From: Chitinophagaceae bacterium
GTDB lineage: Bacteria; Bacteroidota; Bacteroidia; Cytophagales; Cytophagaceae
Direction of reading: 5' to 3'
DNA length: 35,339 nt
Assembly (NCBI GenBank): GCA_028288405.1
Contig: JAQBNS010000106.1
Location: forward strand, 1 to 35,339
The first letter of the stretch is position 1; every line of letters starts with the position of its first letter. The notes under the pieces are model-generated. The model saw only the letters and a list, made by a program, of their open reading frames with translations, was not told where the DNA came from and made no database searches. Of this stretch, positions 1-7,628 are shown piece after piece. Made by a program: the position numbers and the translations under genes.

Positions 1-61
1 CCTTTAGGGGATTTAGGGGCAAGACACTTTATCAAATTACAAAGGCGATTAATACCCGCAC

Positions 62-949
62 TTACAACTTACCACTATCTACTGCTCTTACTTTATACCC
101 CTTCCTCCTCAACAACTCCAACACCCCCTTCTCCCCCGGCAAATGCGCTGACCCTATAGCGGCGAAGACAGGTTTGCGAAGCATCATCGTTTCGATGCGG
201 AAAGCCATGAGCTTGTTGCGGTCAGTCAGTAGTGCAGTTTCTACACTATCGCTCATTCCGGAAGTGGTGATCACATCGTAAAGATCCAACAATTTGCGTT
301 CCTGATACAATTGAATCATCTTCTCCAATTCCGCGCGACTGTCCGTGGGATTATTGACAAAATCTTCCAGCTCTTTGGCCTGATCCTTTAAGGACATGGC
401 TGAAAGCGCCTGCATTTGTTCATCGATCGTTTCTATACCGGCAATTTCTTTGTGCTTCTTTTCTCCTTGTTCCTGCAAGTATACATCGAGTGGATATTTA
501 TAATCCGCTTTCTCCATCGCTTCTGTAAAAAGAGAAATAGAAAATAACGGTTTGATACGATCGATTACAATGGCTTTCCATCCCAGTGTTTCTGTCGCAT
601 AGGCTTTTACTTTTTCATAGGATTCAGGAGAGAGTAAAGACTGCAAGGTGATACCATCCGGCATCATCACTTTATCCATAAGGGCTTCCTTGATTTCTTT
701 TTTATCGAACTTCAATTCCCCAGCAATGATGTCGCAATGCTTGAAGCAAAACCACAAGGAATCCTTCTTATTGTTCACCTGTTCGAAGACCCTTTTATCA
801 CGTAAATGAATCGTACCAAAGACATAGGATTTATGCGTCAATCCACCGCCACTGATTTCATATAAAACAGAAGTATTTGTCGCTTGGGCAAAAACAGTAC
901 CTCTACCAAAAGAGATTATAATCCAGAAGACAAATAGACGAACCATCAT
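62..949 (-). CDS. TraB/GumN family secreted protein
   Basis: About 295 residues. The start of the mature region has the family signature YVFGTIHLRD, and the C-terminus has the second conserved block AAIGSAHLPGEKGV followed by LLRRKGYKVRAVD. Both are typical of the TraB/PrgY/GumN fold (Pfam TraB), whose members are thought to be metal-dependent hydrolases related to the Tiki proteases. GTIH and GSAH carry the conserved histidines. An N-terminal hydrophobic stretch ending in VFAQ looks like a signal peptide, so the protein probably acts in the periplasm or at the outer membrane. The open frame extends to 964, but I prefer one of the adjacent ATGs at 949 or 946 because they sit directly before the signal peptide. 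It is divergent from the next gene. Substrate unknown. Confidence 0.85.
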   Translation of the reverse strand: MMVRLFVFWIIISFGRGTVFAQATNTSVLYEISGGGLTHKSYVFGTIHLRDKRVFEQVNNKKDSLWFCFKHCDIIAGELKFDKKEIKEALMDKVMMPDGITLQSLLSPESYEKVKAYATETLGWKAIVIDRIKPLFSISLFTEAMEKADYKYPLDVYLQEQGEKKHKEIAGIETIDEQMQALSAMSLKDQAKELEDFVNNPTDSRAELEKMIQLYQERKLLDLYDVITTSGMSDSVETALLTDRNKLMAFRIETMMLRKPVFAAIGSAHLPGEKGVLELLRRKGYKVRAVDSGKL

Positions 950-1060
950 GCTACAAAAATCCACTTAATTAAAAATAAAGCCATCCTCTTTTTGATTTAG
1001 TTATCTACATTGTTATTTGCCAGGCATTGTGTAAATTGCTTTAAGATCAAAATGACGTCC

Positions 1061-1429
1061 ATGAGAAAGTTATTCGTGTTTGCCCTTTTCCTTTTTGCAT
1101 TTCTATTTGTGAATCAACCGGATGCCTGTGCGCAGGAAACGGAGGATCAAGGTGTAGCGGCTCCTAAATCGGCCAAGCGTAAGAAAGAAAACCGCAAAGG
1201 ACAATCACAGGAAGACCTCGATGCGGACAATGCTGCTACAAACGAAAAGCAAAAAAGTCCTGAGCAACTGGCCTATGAAAAGAAAATGGCCAAGGCACAT
1301 AAAGAAAAAGAAAAGAAGAACGCCATCACCCGCAAACAAGCCGATAAAAAAGCCGCCAAGCGTTTGAATAAATCGAAATCAAAGACGAAGAGTAAGAAGA
1401 AGAAGTATGTGAAGACGCACGGAGGGTAA
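1061..1429 (+). CDS. Secreted lysine-rich basic protein, function unknown
   Basis: About 122 residues. A clear signal peptide (MRKLFVFALFLFAFLFV... cut after CAQ) is followed by a mature chain made almost wholly of Lys, Ala, Glu and Asn, with a strongly basic C-terminus. No domain is recognisable. The composition suggests an unstructured, highly charged exported protein, perhaps binding DNA, lipid A or polysaccharide, but that is only inference. The frame is open from a TTG at 1010. The ATGs at 1052 and 1061 are better starts because the signal peptide begins there. A heptamer array starts three bases after the stop, and a bidirectional terminator separates it from the convergent SixA gene. 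Confidence 0.6.
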   Translation: MRKLFVFALFLFAFLFVNQPDACAQETEDQGVAAPKSAKRKKENRKGQSQEDLDADNAATNEKQKSPEQLAYEKKMAKAHKEKEKKNAITRKQADKKAAKRLNKSKSKTKSKKKKYVKTHGG

Positions 1430-1431
1430 TC

Positions 1432-1464
1432 TAGTTGTTAGTTGTTAGTTGTTAGTTGTTAGTT
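1432..1464 (+). repeat. TAGTTGT heptamer array (about 4.7 copies), left half
   Basis: Perfect tandem TAGTTGT units begin two bases after the stop codon of the basic protein. The same heptamer recurs in inverse orientation at 1538-1562 on the far side of the terminator hairpin, so the whole block 1432-1562 is a large interrupted palindrome. Confidence 0.9.
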
Positions 1465-1489
1465 AAAAACGATTATTATATTAATTATC

Positions 1490-1536
1490 ATAATGAAAAA
1501 AGCCTTTGAGTAACTCTCAAAGGCTTTTTTCATTAT
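1490..1536. terminator. Bidirectional hairpin terminator between convergent genes
   Basis: Two perfect 21-base arms (1490-1510 and 1516-1536) flank the loop TAACT. The core is AAAAAAGCCTTTGAG / CTCAAAGGCTTTTTT, giving a run of T on either strand. It lies between the convergent basic-protein and SixA genes and would serve both. The same AAAGCCTTTGA core recurs in the terminators after topA and the LRR gene. Confidence 0.9.
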
Positions 1537-1537
1537 A

Positions 1538-1562
1538 ACTAACAACTAATAACTAACAACTA
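1538..1562 (-). repeat. Heptamer array, inverse half (AACAACT/AATAACT units)
   Basis: Three units, the middle one altered (AATAACT), are the reverse complement of the array at 1432-1464. The block runs up to the stop codon of the SixA-like gene on the minus strand, so both convergent genes end at a heptamer array. Confidence 0.85.
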
Positions 1563-1564
1563 GT

Positions 1565-2068
1565 TTATTCTTCTCCTTCCTCATCCTTCGGATAAATATA
1601 AAACTGCTTTACTGCTGTATGTTGTGATACCTCTGCCCATTTCTCTACTTCAAAAGTCATTGCAAAAACACCGCAAGTATGGATATTGCCGAAGGCTTCG
1701 CTGGTCAGGTATTCCGCCAGGTAAGTGAAGCCAGGATTATGACCAAACATCCAAACCGTATCGTATTCTTCTGATATACCATTGACAATATTCATTAGAA
1801 TACGGGCAGAAGCTTCGTAGACTTCTTCTTCCCAATGAATGTTGTCGCCATCAAAACCGACTTGTTCCAGTACAAATTGCGCAGTCAGTCTTGCCCGTTC
1901 AGCCGGGCTAGAGATCACAAATTGAGGTGTCTCTCCCAATTCTTTCAACCGTAAACCCATTTTAGGTGCATCTGAAAACCCACGCGGATTCAGTGAACGG
2001 TCAAAATCTTTGGTACCCGCATTGCTTTCCTCAGATTTGGCGTGTCTGATTAATACTAATTTCTTCAT
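1565..2068 (-). CDS. sixA: SixA-type histidine phosphatase
   Basis: 167 residues, the usual length of the small single-domain SixA branch of the histidine phosphatase superfamily. The N-terminus LVLIRHAKSE carries the catalytic RHG-like motif (here RHAKS, nucleophile His9). VISSPAERARLTA supplies the second phosphate-binding arginine, and MFGHNPGF the second catalytic histidine. Family members remove phosphate from phosphohistidine, for instance on HPt domains or PTS proteins, in the cytoplasm. No signal peptide is present. The gene is read toward the shared terminator at 1490-1536 and is divergent from topA. The physiological substrate cannot be told from the sequence. Confidence 0.88.
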   Translation of the reverse strand: MKKLVLIRHAKSEESNAGTKDFDRSLNPRGFSDAPKMGLRLKELGETPQFVISSPAERARLTAQFVLEQVGFDGDNIHWEEEVYEASARILMNIVNGISEEYDTVWMFGHNPGFTYLAEYLTSEAFGNIHTCGVFAMTFEVEKWAEVSQHTAVKQFYIYPKDEEGEE

Positions 2069-2187
2069 TGCTCTAGCTTAAAAAGTCATTTGCGTTGTAA
2101 TAACAGTATTTTCTCTGACATTACGGAATAAAAAATTGTGAATTGAATGTGGATAACAGGTTAATTATGTGTGGATAAGTGGAAATA

Positions 2188-2220
2188 TTTGCATTTCTCT
2201 CTCTTTTATATTCATCTTTG
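2188..2220 (+). promoter_or_regulatory. Candidate Bacteroidota promoter of topA
   Basis: TTTG at 2188-2191 and CATCTTTG at 2213-2220 are spaced by 21 bases. They match the TTTG/TAnnTTTG arrangement of the Bacteroidota primary sigma factor with one mismatch in the -7 element. The leader to the ATG at 2260 would be about 33 bases. Confidence 0.4.
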
Positions 2221-2259
2221 TCGAATTGTTTAGTACACATTACTCCTTAATATATATAA

Positions 2260-4782
2260 ATGTCTAAAAACTTAGTCATTGTCGAGTCCCCTGCGAAGGC
2301 CAAAACCATCGAAGGGTACTTGGGAAAAGATTTTACGGTAAAGTCATCATTTGGTCACGTAAGAGACCTACCCAAAGGAGATAAGGCCATTGACATCGCC
2401 AACAACTTCAAACCGACATACGAAATCACCGAAGATAAAAAGGATGTCGTCAAAGATCTCAAAAAACTAGCAGCGGCCGCAGATGTGGTGTGGCTAGCGA
2501 CCGATGATGACCGCGAGGGTGAAGCCATTTCCTGGCACCTGAAAGAGTCTCTGGACTTAGCCGATTCTAAAACAAGACGCATCGTATTTCGCGAGATCAC
2601 GAAGAATGCTATTTTAAACGCGATACAGAGTCCCCGCACCATCGACGTGGATCTTGTGAACGCACAGCAAGCCCGACGCATCCTGGATCGTTTGGTGGGT
2701 TTTGAGATGTCTCCCATTCTGTGGAAGAAAATTAAAACGGGTCTTTCTGCCGGCCGCGTACAATCGGTAGCGGTAAGACTGGTCGTAGAACGCGAACGTG
2801 AAGTAGAAGGTCATCAGGCCAAAGCTTTATATAAAGTAACCGGTACTTTCTTATTGGATAAAGGGAAAACGTTACAAGCTGAATTAGGCAAACGTTTCAA
2901 TACCGAAAAAGAAGCACAAGCTTTCTTAGAAGATTGTTTGAAGTCTGAGTTTTCCGTGAAAGACCTGGAAAAGAAGCCAGGCAAAAAATCTCCTGCTGCT
3001 CCTTTTACTACGTCTACTTTACAACAGGAAGCCAGCCGTAAACTGAGTTTCTCTGTCGCGCAAACGATGACACTCGCTCAACGTTTGTACGAAGCCGGTA
3101 AGATTTCTTATATGAGAACGGATTCGGTGAACCTTTCTACCTTTGCCATGGACGCTGCGAAAGCCGCTATCACGGAAAGTTACGGGGCTGAATATTCTCA
3201 CACACGTACCTTCAAAACCAAATCAGAATCTGCTCAAGAGGCCCACGAAGCCATCCGTCCAACGGACTTCACGGTGCAAACGGTGGGAGGAGAACGCAAC
3301 GAACAACGTTTATACGAATTGATCTGGAAGAGAGCGATCGCTTCCCAGATGTCGGATGCGCAATTAGAAAAAACAGTAGTAACCATCGCCGTTTCTCAAT
3401 CGCAGGAAACATTCGTGGCTACGGGTGAAGTGATCAAGTTTGAAGGTTTCTTAAAGGTATACCTGGAGTCTACCGATGACGACGAGGAAGACGAAGCGAC
3501 GGAAGATGTAAAAGGCATGTTGCCTCCGATCGATAAAGGTCAGAAACTAGGCTTGGATCAGATCCGCGCCATCGAGCGTTATTCAAGACCTGCAGCGCGT
3601 TATACGGAAGCGAGTTTGGTAAAAAAACTGGAAGAACTCGGCATCGGTCGTCCTTCTACTTATGCGCCAACCATTTCTACCATTCAAAAAAGAGGTTACG
3701 TAGAAAAAGAAAACCGCGACGGTCGTGAACGCAAGTTGAACGAGTTGATCTTAAAAGGAAATAAAATCACGCAAAATACCGTCATCGAAAATACCGGTCA
3801 GGAAAAAATGAAATTGTTCCCGACGGATTTGGCGATGGTGGTAAACGATTTCTTAGTGGAACACTTCCCTACGGTAACGGATTATTCGTTCACGGCAGGT
3901 GTAGAAAAAGAGTTTGACTTAATTGCAGAAGGCAAAACGAAATGGCAAACGATGCTGAAGGATTTTTACACGCCGTTTCACGAACGTGTAGAATTGACCA
4001 ATGCCATCGAACGCTCTACCATCAATACAGGCAAAGAACTCGGCAAAGATCCGGTAACGGGTGAAACCATCATCGCTCGTCTGGGTCGTTATGGTGCCCT
4101 GGTACAAATCGGTGAAGCCGACGAAGAGAAAGGCATCAAGCCTCGCTTCGCCAGCTTGCGCAAAGGGCAGTTGATCGAAAACATTACCTTAGAAGAAGCA
4201 CTTGATCTCTTCAAACTTCCGCGTGAAGTGGGATTGTACGAAGAGAAACCGATGGTTGTTGCAATCGGTCGCTTCGGTCCTTATGTGCGTCACGACAGCA
4301 AATTCTATTCGCTGAAAAAAGAAGACGATCCGTACACCATCGACGATCAGCGTGCCATCGAAGTCATCGAAGGCAAACGCAAAGCCGATGCAGAAAAACT
4401 CATCAAAGAATTCCCTGAAAATCCGGATGCGAAAGTATTGAACGGTCGTTGGGGTCCTTACATTCAATTCGGAAAACTCAACATTAAAATTCCTAAAGAC
4501 CGTGAACCTTCTTCTGTCACTTTAGAAGAAATCTTAGTTTGGTCTGAAGGCGTTACAGCGAAGCCTTCCCGTTGGGGACGCAAAGCACCGGCTGCGAAAG
4601 CGCCTGCTGCGAAGAAAGCCTCAGCGAAAAAAGCACCGGCTAAAAAATCCGCCACGAAGAAAGCTGCTGCGAAGAAAAAAGCACCCGCGAAAAAAGCAGT
4701 AGCCAAAGAAGCAACAGCGAAAGCTCCTGTAGCGAAAAAAGCGGTAGCGAAGAAGAAAGCGGTAGCGAAGAAGAAAAAATAG
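2260..4782 (+). CDS. topA: DNA topoisomerase I with Lys/Ala-rich tail
   Basis: 840 residues. A type IA topoisomerase relaxes negative supercoils by cutting one strand through a tyrosine. The Toprim domain opens with LVIVESPAKAKTIEGYLG (Glu9) and carries TDDDREGE at residues 81-88. The active-site tyrosine is Tyr284 in ISYMRTDS. After the catalytic core come Toprim C-terminal repeats (GRYGALVQIG, GRFGPYV, GRWGPYIQFG) in place of the cysteine zinc fingers of E. coli TopA. The last 67 or so residues (about 774-840) are a histone-H1-like run of AKK and APAKK units, likely to grip DNA without sequence preference. Many repeats at DNA level (GCGAAGAAA) make this tail prone to length change. The TAG stop codon is also the first three bases of the following heptamer array. 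Confidence 0.97.
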   Translation: MSKNLVIVESPAKAKTIEGYLGKDFTVKSSFGHVRDLPKGDKAIDIANNFKPTYEITEDKKDVVKDLKKLAAAADVVWLATDDDREGEAISWHLKESLDLADSKTRRIVFREITKNAILNAIQSPRTIDVDLVNAQQARRILDRLVGFEMSPILWKKIKTGLSAGRVQSVAVRLVVEREREVEGHQAKALYKVTGTFLLDKGKTLQAELGKRFNTEKEAQAFLEDCLKSEFSVKDLEKKPGKKSPAAPFTTSTLQQEASRKLSFSVAQTMTLAQRLYEAGKISYMRTDSVNLSTFAMDAAKAAITESYGAEYSHTRTFKTKSESAQEAHEAIRPTDFTVQTVGGERNEQRLYELIWKRAIASQMSDAQLEKTVVTIAVSQSQETFVATGEVIKFEGFLKVYLESTDDDEEDEATEDVKGMLPPIDKGQKLGLDQIRAIERYSRPAARYTEASLVKKLEELGIGRPSTYAPTISTIQKRGYVEKENRDGRERKLNELILKGNKITQNTVIENTGQEKMKLFPTDLAMVVNDFLVEHFPTVTDYSFTAGVEKEFDLIAEGKTKWQTMLKDFYTPFHERVELTNAIERSTINTGKELGKDPVTGETIIARLGRYGALVQIGEADEEKGIKPRFASLRKGQLIENITLEEALDLFKLPREVGLYEEKPMVVAIGRFGPYVRHDSKFYSLKKEDDPYTIDDQRAIEVIEGKRKADAEKLIKEFPENPDAKVLNGRWGPYIQFGKLNIKIPKDREPSSVTLEEILVWSEGVTAKPSRWGRKAPAAKAPAAKKASAKKAPAKKSATKKAAAKKKAPAKKAVAKEATAKAPVAKKAVAKKKAVAKKKK

Positions 4783-4847
4783 TTGTTAGTTGTTAGTTGT
4801 TAGTTGTTAGTTGTTAGTTGTTAGTTGTTAGTTGTTAGTTGTTAGTT
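4780..4847 (+). repeat. TAGTTGT heptamer array (about 9.7 copies) overlapping the topA stop
   Basis: Perfect tandem TAGTTGT units in which the first TAG is the stop codon of topA. This is the longest of the heptamer arrays in the window. It is followed 27 bases later by a hairpin terminator, and unlike the array at 1432 it has no obvious inverse partner. Confidence 0.95.
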
Positions 4848-4874
4848 AAAAAAGATTTTATCTTTTAATGATAT

Positions 4875-4907
4875 AAAAAGCCTTTGAAGATCCTTCAAAG
4901 GCTTTTT
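4875..4907 (+). terminator. Rho-independent terminator of topA
   Basis: Stem AAAAAGCCTTTGAAG (4875-4889) pairs with CTTCAAAGGCTTTTT (4893-4907) around a three-base loop, followed by a T-rich tract. Confidence 0.9.
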
Positions 4908-5025
4908 TATTTTTCTATCGTCAAAACTGTGGAATTATTCCCCTACCTATTATAAGGTATTTTTACAATTCTTCTTTCCGCCTTCTCCTTTTTTCGTAAA
5001 TTATTATCAGATCAATTTTACCTTT

Positions 5026-7527
5026 ATGAAAACACGTCAACTGTTTTATTCCGCTTTGATTTTCTTATGCAGCATGACATCGCTTTATGCGCAAGGTCCT
5101 TTCATTGCTATACCGGATGCCAACTTCCGGTCTTACCTGGAAGTGCATTATCCTAGTTCTATGCAAGATGGGAATCTGTACTATACTACTGTTGCTGTAG
5201 CTCAAACCACCTTGCTGGATCTTTCTTATAATAACATTGCGGACTTAACAGGTATAGAATATTTCAGTGGATTGAAATCGTTATACTCCGACCATAATCA
5301 ATTGACACAGTTTCCCAATCTACCACCTGCATTGCAGGAACTGATCGTAGACTACAACCAGTTAACTGTTCTTCCTTCTGCCTACCCGGCTGGACTCACC
5401 AGTTTTAGTCTTACCTACAATCAATTTACAACCATCGCGGGATTACCAGATGGCTTGACTTACGTAGATTGCTCTCATAATCCAATCAGCTCGCTCAGTC
5501 TGCCTTCCACTTTACAAACATTGATTTGCAACAACAGCGGTCTTACTAGTCTGCCTGCATTGCCTTCGAATATGTATGCACTAAAAGTAGACACGAATCA
5601 ACTGAACAGCTTGCCCGCTTTACCTGCCGGCTTGCACATGTTAAGTGCCAACCATAATCAACTCTTAAGCCTGCCTGCTGTTCCTGCTTCCTTAAGGGGA
5701 CTCAATGTTGGCTATAACCAATTAAGCACTCTTCCTGTTTTACCGGAAAAACTTAATCGTCTTTACTGTCCACACAATGCCATTACAACTCTTGGAAGTG
5801 ATTTACCGGATAGCTTAACTTACCTGGATTGCTCCTACAATGCTATCAGCCCTACCATTCCTGCCTTACCGGAAAGACTTATCGTCCTAGGGTGTGAATA
5901 CAATCAGCTAACAAGTTTACCTCCTTTACACGACTTACTCACCTTGGCTTGCTCTTACAATCAAATTACGCTATTGCCTTCTCTGGAAGGACTATCTATC
6001 AGAAATCTATATTGCGACAATAATCAAATCCTTTGCTTGCCTTACCTACCTGCTTCCATGAGTACGCTTATGGTTGGAGGAAATTTATTTTCCTGTATTC
6101 CCAATCTACCGACAGGATTAACCGACACACCAGACATCACACAACTTTGCGATCAGACTGATCCGACGGCAGACTGTGCTTATCCGAGGATTAACGGAAA
6201 AGTATTCATCGATGCCAATACCAATGGTATTCAAGACGGTGGTGAATTGGGTTTGCCTTACGCGAAACTGGAAATACAACCGGATAACATCATTGTACTC
6301 GCAGATGTAGACGGGAACTACTCCGTACCTGTAGATACCAGAGATTATACCATCCGTGTATATTCCGAAGACTATCCTCATTATTCTTTTTCACCGGCTA
6401 CGCAAAGCGCTTCCTTCACAGCTTACGGACAAACAGACAGCGGAAATAATTTCGCTGCTTCTTTCAGTGAGGTAGTCAATGATCTTGAAATCACCATCAC
6501 ACCACTTAGCCGCATCAGAGCATCAAGAGTAACCGGTTATACCATTACTTACGCCAACAGAGGCACAGTAGCACTAAGCGGAACGGTGAGCCTGGTTTAT
6601 GAGACTGACCTTACCTTGCATCTTGCAAACCCTGTAGCGTCGAGTCATACCGGTCAAACGATGGATTGGACGTTTACCAGTTTGTATCCGGGTGAAACGA
6701 AAAACATCAATGTTTACTTCGTGCCGCCAAGTACAGTACCGGTGAATACAGTGTATACGTATACTGCCACCATCAGTCCGGTATCGGGTGATGCGACGAT
6801 AGACAATAACCAATCGATACTCAACCACACCGTAACCGGTGCTTTAGATCCCAACTTTAAGGAAGTCGCTCCTGCCGGAGATATCGCACCGGAAGATGTT
6901 CCTTTACAAGATCCTTTTACTTATGTGGTACATTTCCAAAATACCGGAAACGACCTGGCCTTTGTTGTGACCATCAAAGATACCATCAGCACTAATTTTG
7001 AGATCCAGGGCATACAAACGATATCAGCCAGTCATCCCTATACCTTCCGCATGAGCGAAGGCGCGGCACTCTGGACCTTTGATGACATTCAATTACCGGA
7101 TAGTACCAGCGATGAACGCAACAGTCATGGTTTTGTGAAATACCGTATCATTCCTAAAAACACCTTGCAACTGAATGATGAAATCAAAAACACCGCACAT
7201 ATTTTCTTCGATTACAACGATCCTGTAAAAACCAATACAACGCTTAACCGCGTGGCTAGTGTAACTGCCCTGCATGAGACTTCAAATGATCATTTGCTGG
7301 AACTCTATCCCAATCCTTCCAACGGATCGTTCTACCTCGATTGCAAACTGAAAGAAACAGGAACCATTAAAGTCATGAGCAGTGAAGGCAAAGTGATTTA
7401 CACACAGGATTCAGCGGACCTTTCTTTGCCGCAAGCGATAGAACTGAATACCGGAAAAGGGATCTATATCGTACAGGTGATTGCCGGACAAAAAACGATG
7501 ACGAGGAAATTAGTGGTTAGTCGTTAG
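5026..7527 (+). CDS. Secreted LRR protein with SdrD-B-like domain and T9SS sorting domain
   Basis: 833 residues. A signal peptide (to LYAQ) is followed by about 14 leucine-rich repeats (residues ~60-365) of a 20-21-residue LPxLPxxLxxLxxxxNQL pattern. Next comes an SdrD-B/Cna-B-like domain opening with GKVFIDANTNGIQDGGE (~390-470), a region like DUF11/DUF7619 (HFQNTGNDLAF, HIFFDYNDPV), and a type A T9SS C-terminal sorting domain from about residue 757 (LYPNPSNGSF... GIYIVQV... KLVVSR). It is expected to be exported by Sec, then moved across the outer membrane by the type IX system and left on the surface or released. The LRR face suggests protein or glycan binding. The last residues VVSR and the stop are encoded by a heptamer array. 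Confidence 0.9.
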   Translation: MKTRQLFYSALIFLCSMTSLYAQGPFIAIPDANFRSYLEVHYPSSMQDGNLYYTTVAVAQTTLLDLSYNNIADLTGIEYFSGLKSLYSDHNQLTQFPNLPPALQELIVDYNQLTVLPSAYPAGLTSFSLTYNQFTTIAGLPDGLTYVDCSHNPISSLSLPSTLQTLICNNSGLTSLPALPSNMYALKVDTNQLNSLPALPAGLHMLSANHNQLLSLPAVPASLRGLNVGYNQLSTLPVLPEKLNRLYCPHNAITTLGSDLPDSLTYLDCSYNAISPTIPALPERLIVLGCEYNQLTSLPPLHDLLTLACSYNQITLLPSLEGLSIRNLYCDNNQILCLPYLPASMSTLMVGGNLFSCIPNLPTGLTDTPDITQLCDQTDPTADCAYPRINGKVFIDANTNGIQDGGELGLPYAKLEIQPDNIIVLADVDGNYSVPVDTRDYTIRVYSEDYPHYSFSPATQSASFTAYGQTDSGNNFAASFSEVVNDLEITITPLSRIRASRVTGYTITYANRGTVALSGTVSLVYETDLTLHLANPVASSHTGQTMDWTFTSLYPGETKNINVYFVPPSTVPVNTVYTYTATISPVSGDATIDNNQSILNHTVTGALDPNFKEVAPAGDIAPEDVPLQDPFTYVVHFQNTGNDLAFVVTIKDTISTNFEIQGIQTISASHPYTFRMSEGAALWTFDDIQLPDSTSDERNSHGFVKYRIIPKNTLQLNDEIKNTAHIFFDYNDPVKTNTTLNRVASVTALHETSNDHLLELYPNPSNGSFYLDCKLKETGTIKVMSSEGKVIYTQDSADLSLPQAIELNTGKGIYIVQVIAGQKTMTRKLVVSR

Positions 7528-7541
7528 TGGTTAGTCGTTAG
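7511..7541 (+). repeat. Alternating TAGTGGT/TAGTCGT heptamer array across a stop codon
   Basis: Four units alternate TAGTGGT, TAGTCGT, TAGTGGT, TAGTCGT, then TAG. The first two encode the final residues of the LRR protein and the third provides its stop codon (7525-7527). An inverse array (AACTAACAACTAATAACTAA) lies at 7598-7622 beyond the terminator. Confidence 0.88.
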
Positions 7542-7556
7542 ATAAAATATTATTAT

Positions 7557-7589
7557 AAAAAGCCTTTGAAGGAAACTTCGAAGGTTTTT
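7557..7589 (+). terminator. Hairpin terminator after the LRR gene
   Basis: AAAAAGCCTTTGAAG (7557-7571) pairs with CTTCGAAGGTTTTT (7576-7589) with one imperfection around the loop GAAA, followed by T residues. It has the same core as the topA terminator. Confidence 0.8.
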
Positions 7590-7597
7590 TATTTGAG

Positions 7598-7622
7598 AAC
7601 TAACAACTAATAACTAACAACT
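7598..7622 (-). repeat. Inverse heptamer array upstream of the Sir2 gene
   Basis: AACAACT, AATAACT and AACAACT units, the same order as at 1538-1562, end six bases before the Sir2 start codon. They face the array at 7511-7541 across the terminator. Confidence 0.85.
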
Positions 7623-7628
7623 CTTCTT

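Noticed and set aside
4464-4706. Ala/Phe-rich antisense frame in the topA tail
   Set aside because: It is the direct reverse of the AKK-coding repeat and not a protein of its own.
1432-4847. Heptamer arrays as a CRISPR array
   Set aside because: The units are seven bases with no spacers, and no cas genes are present.
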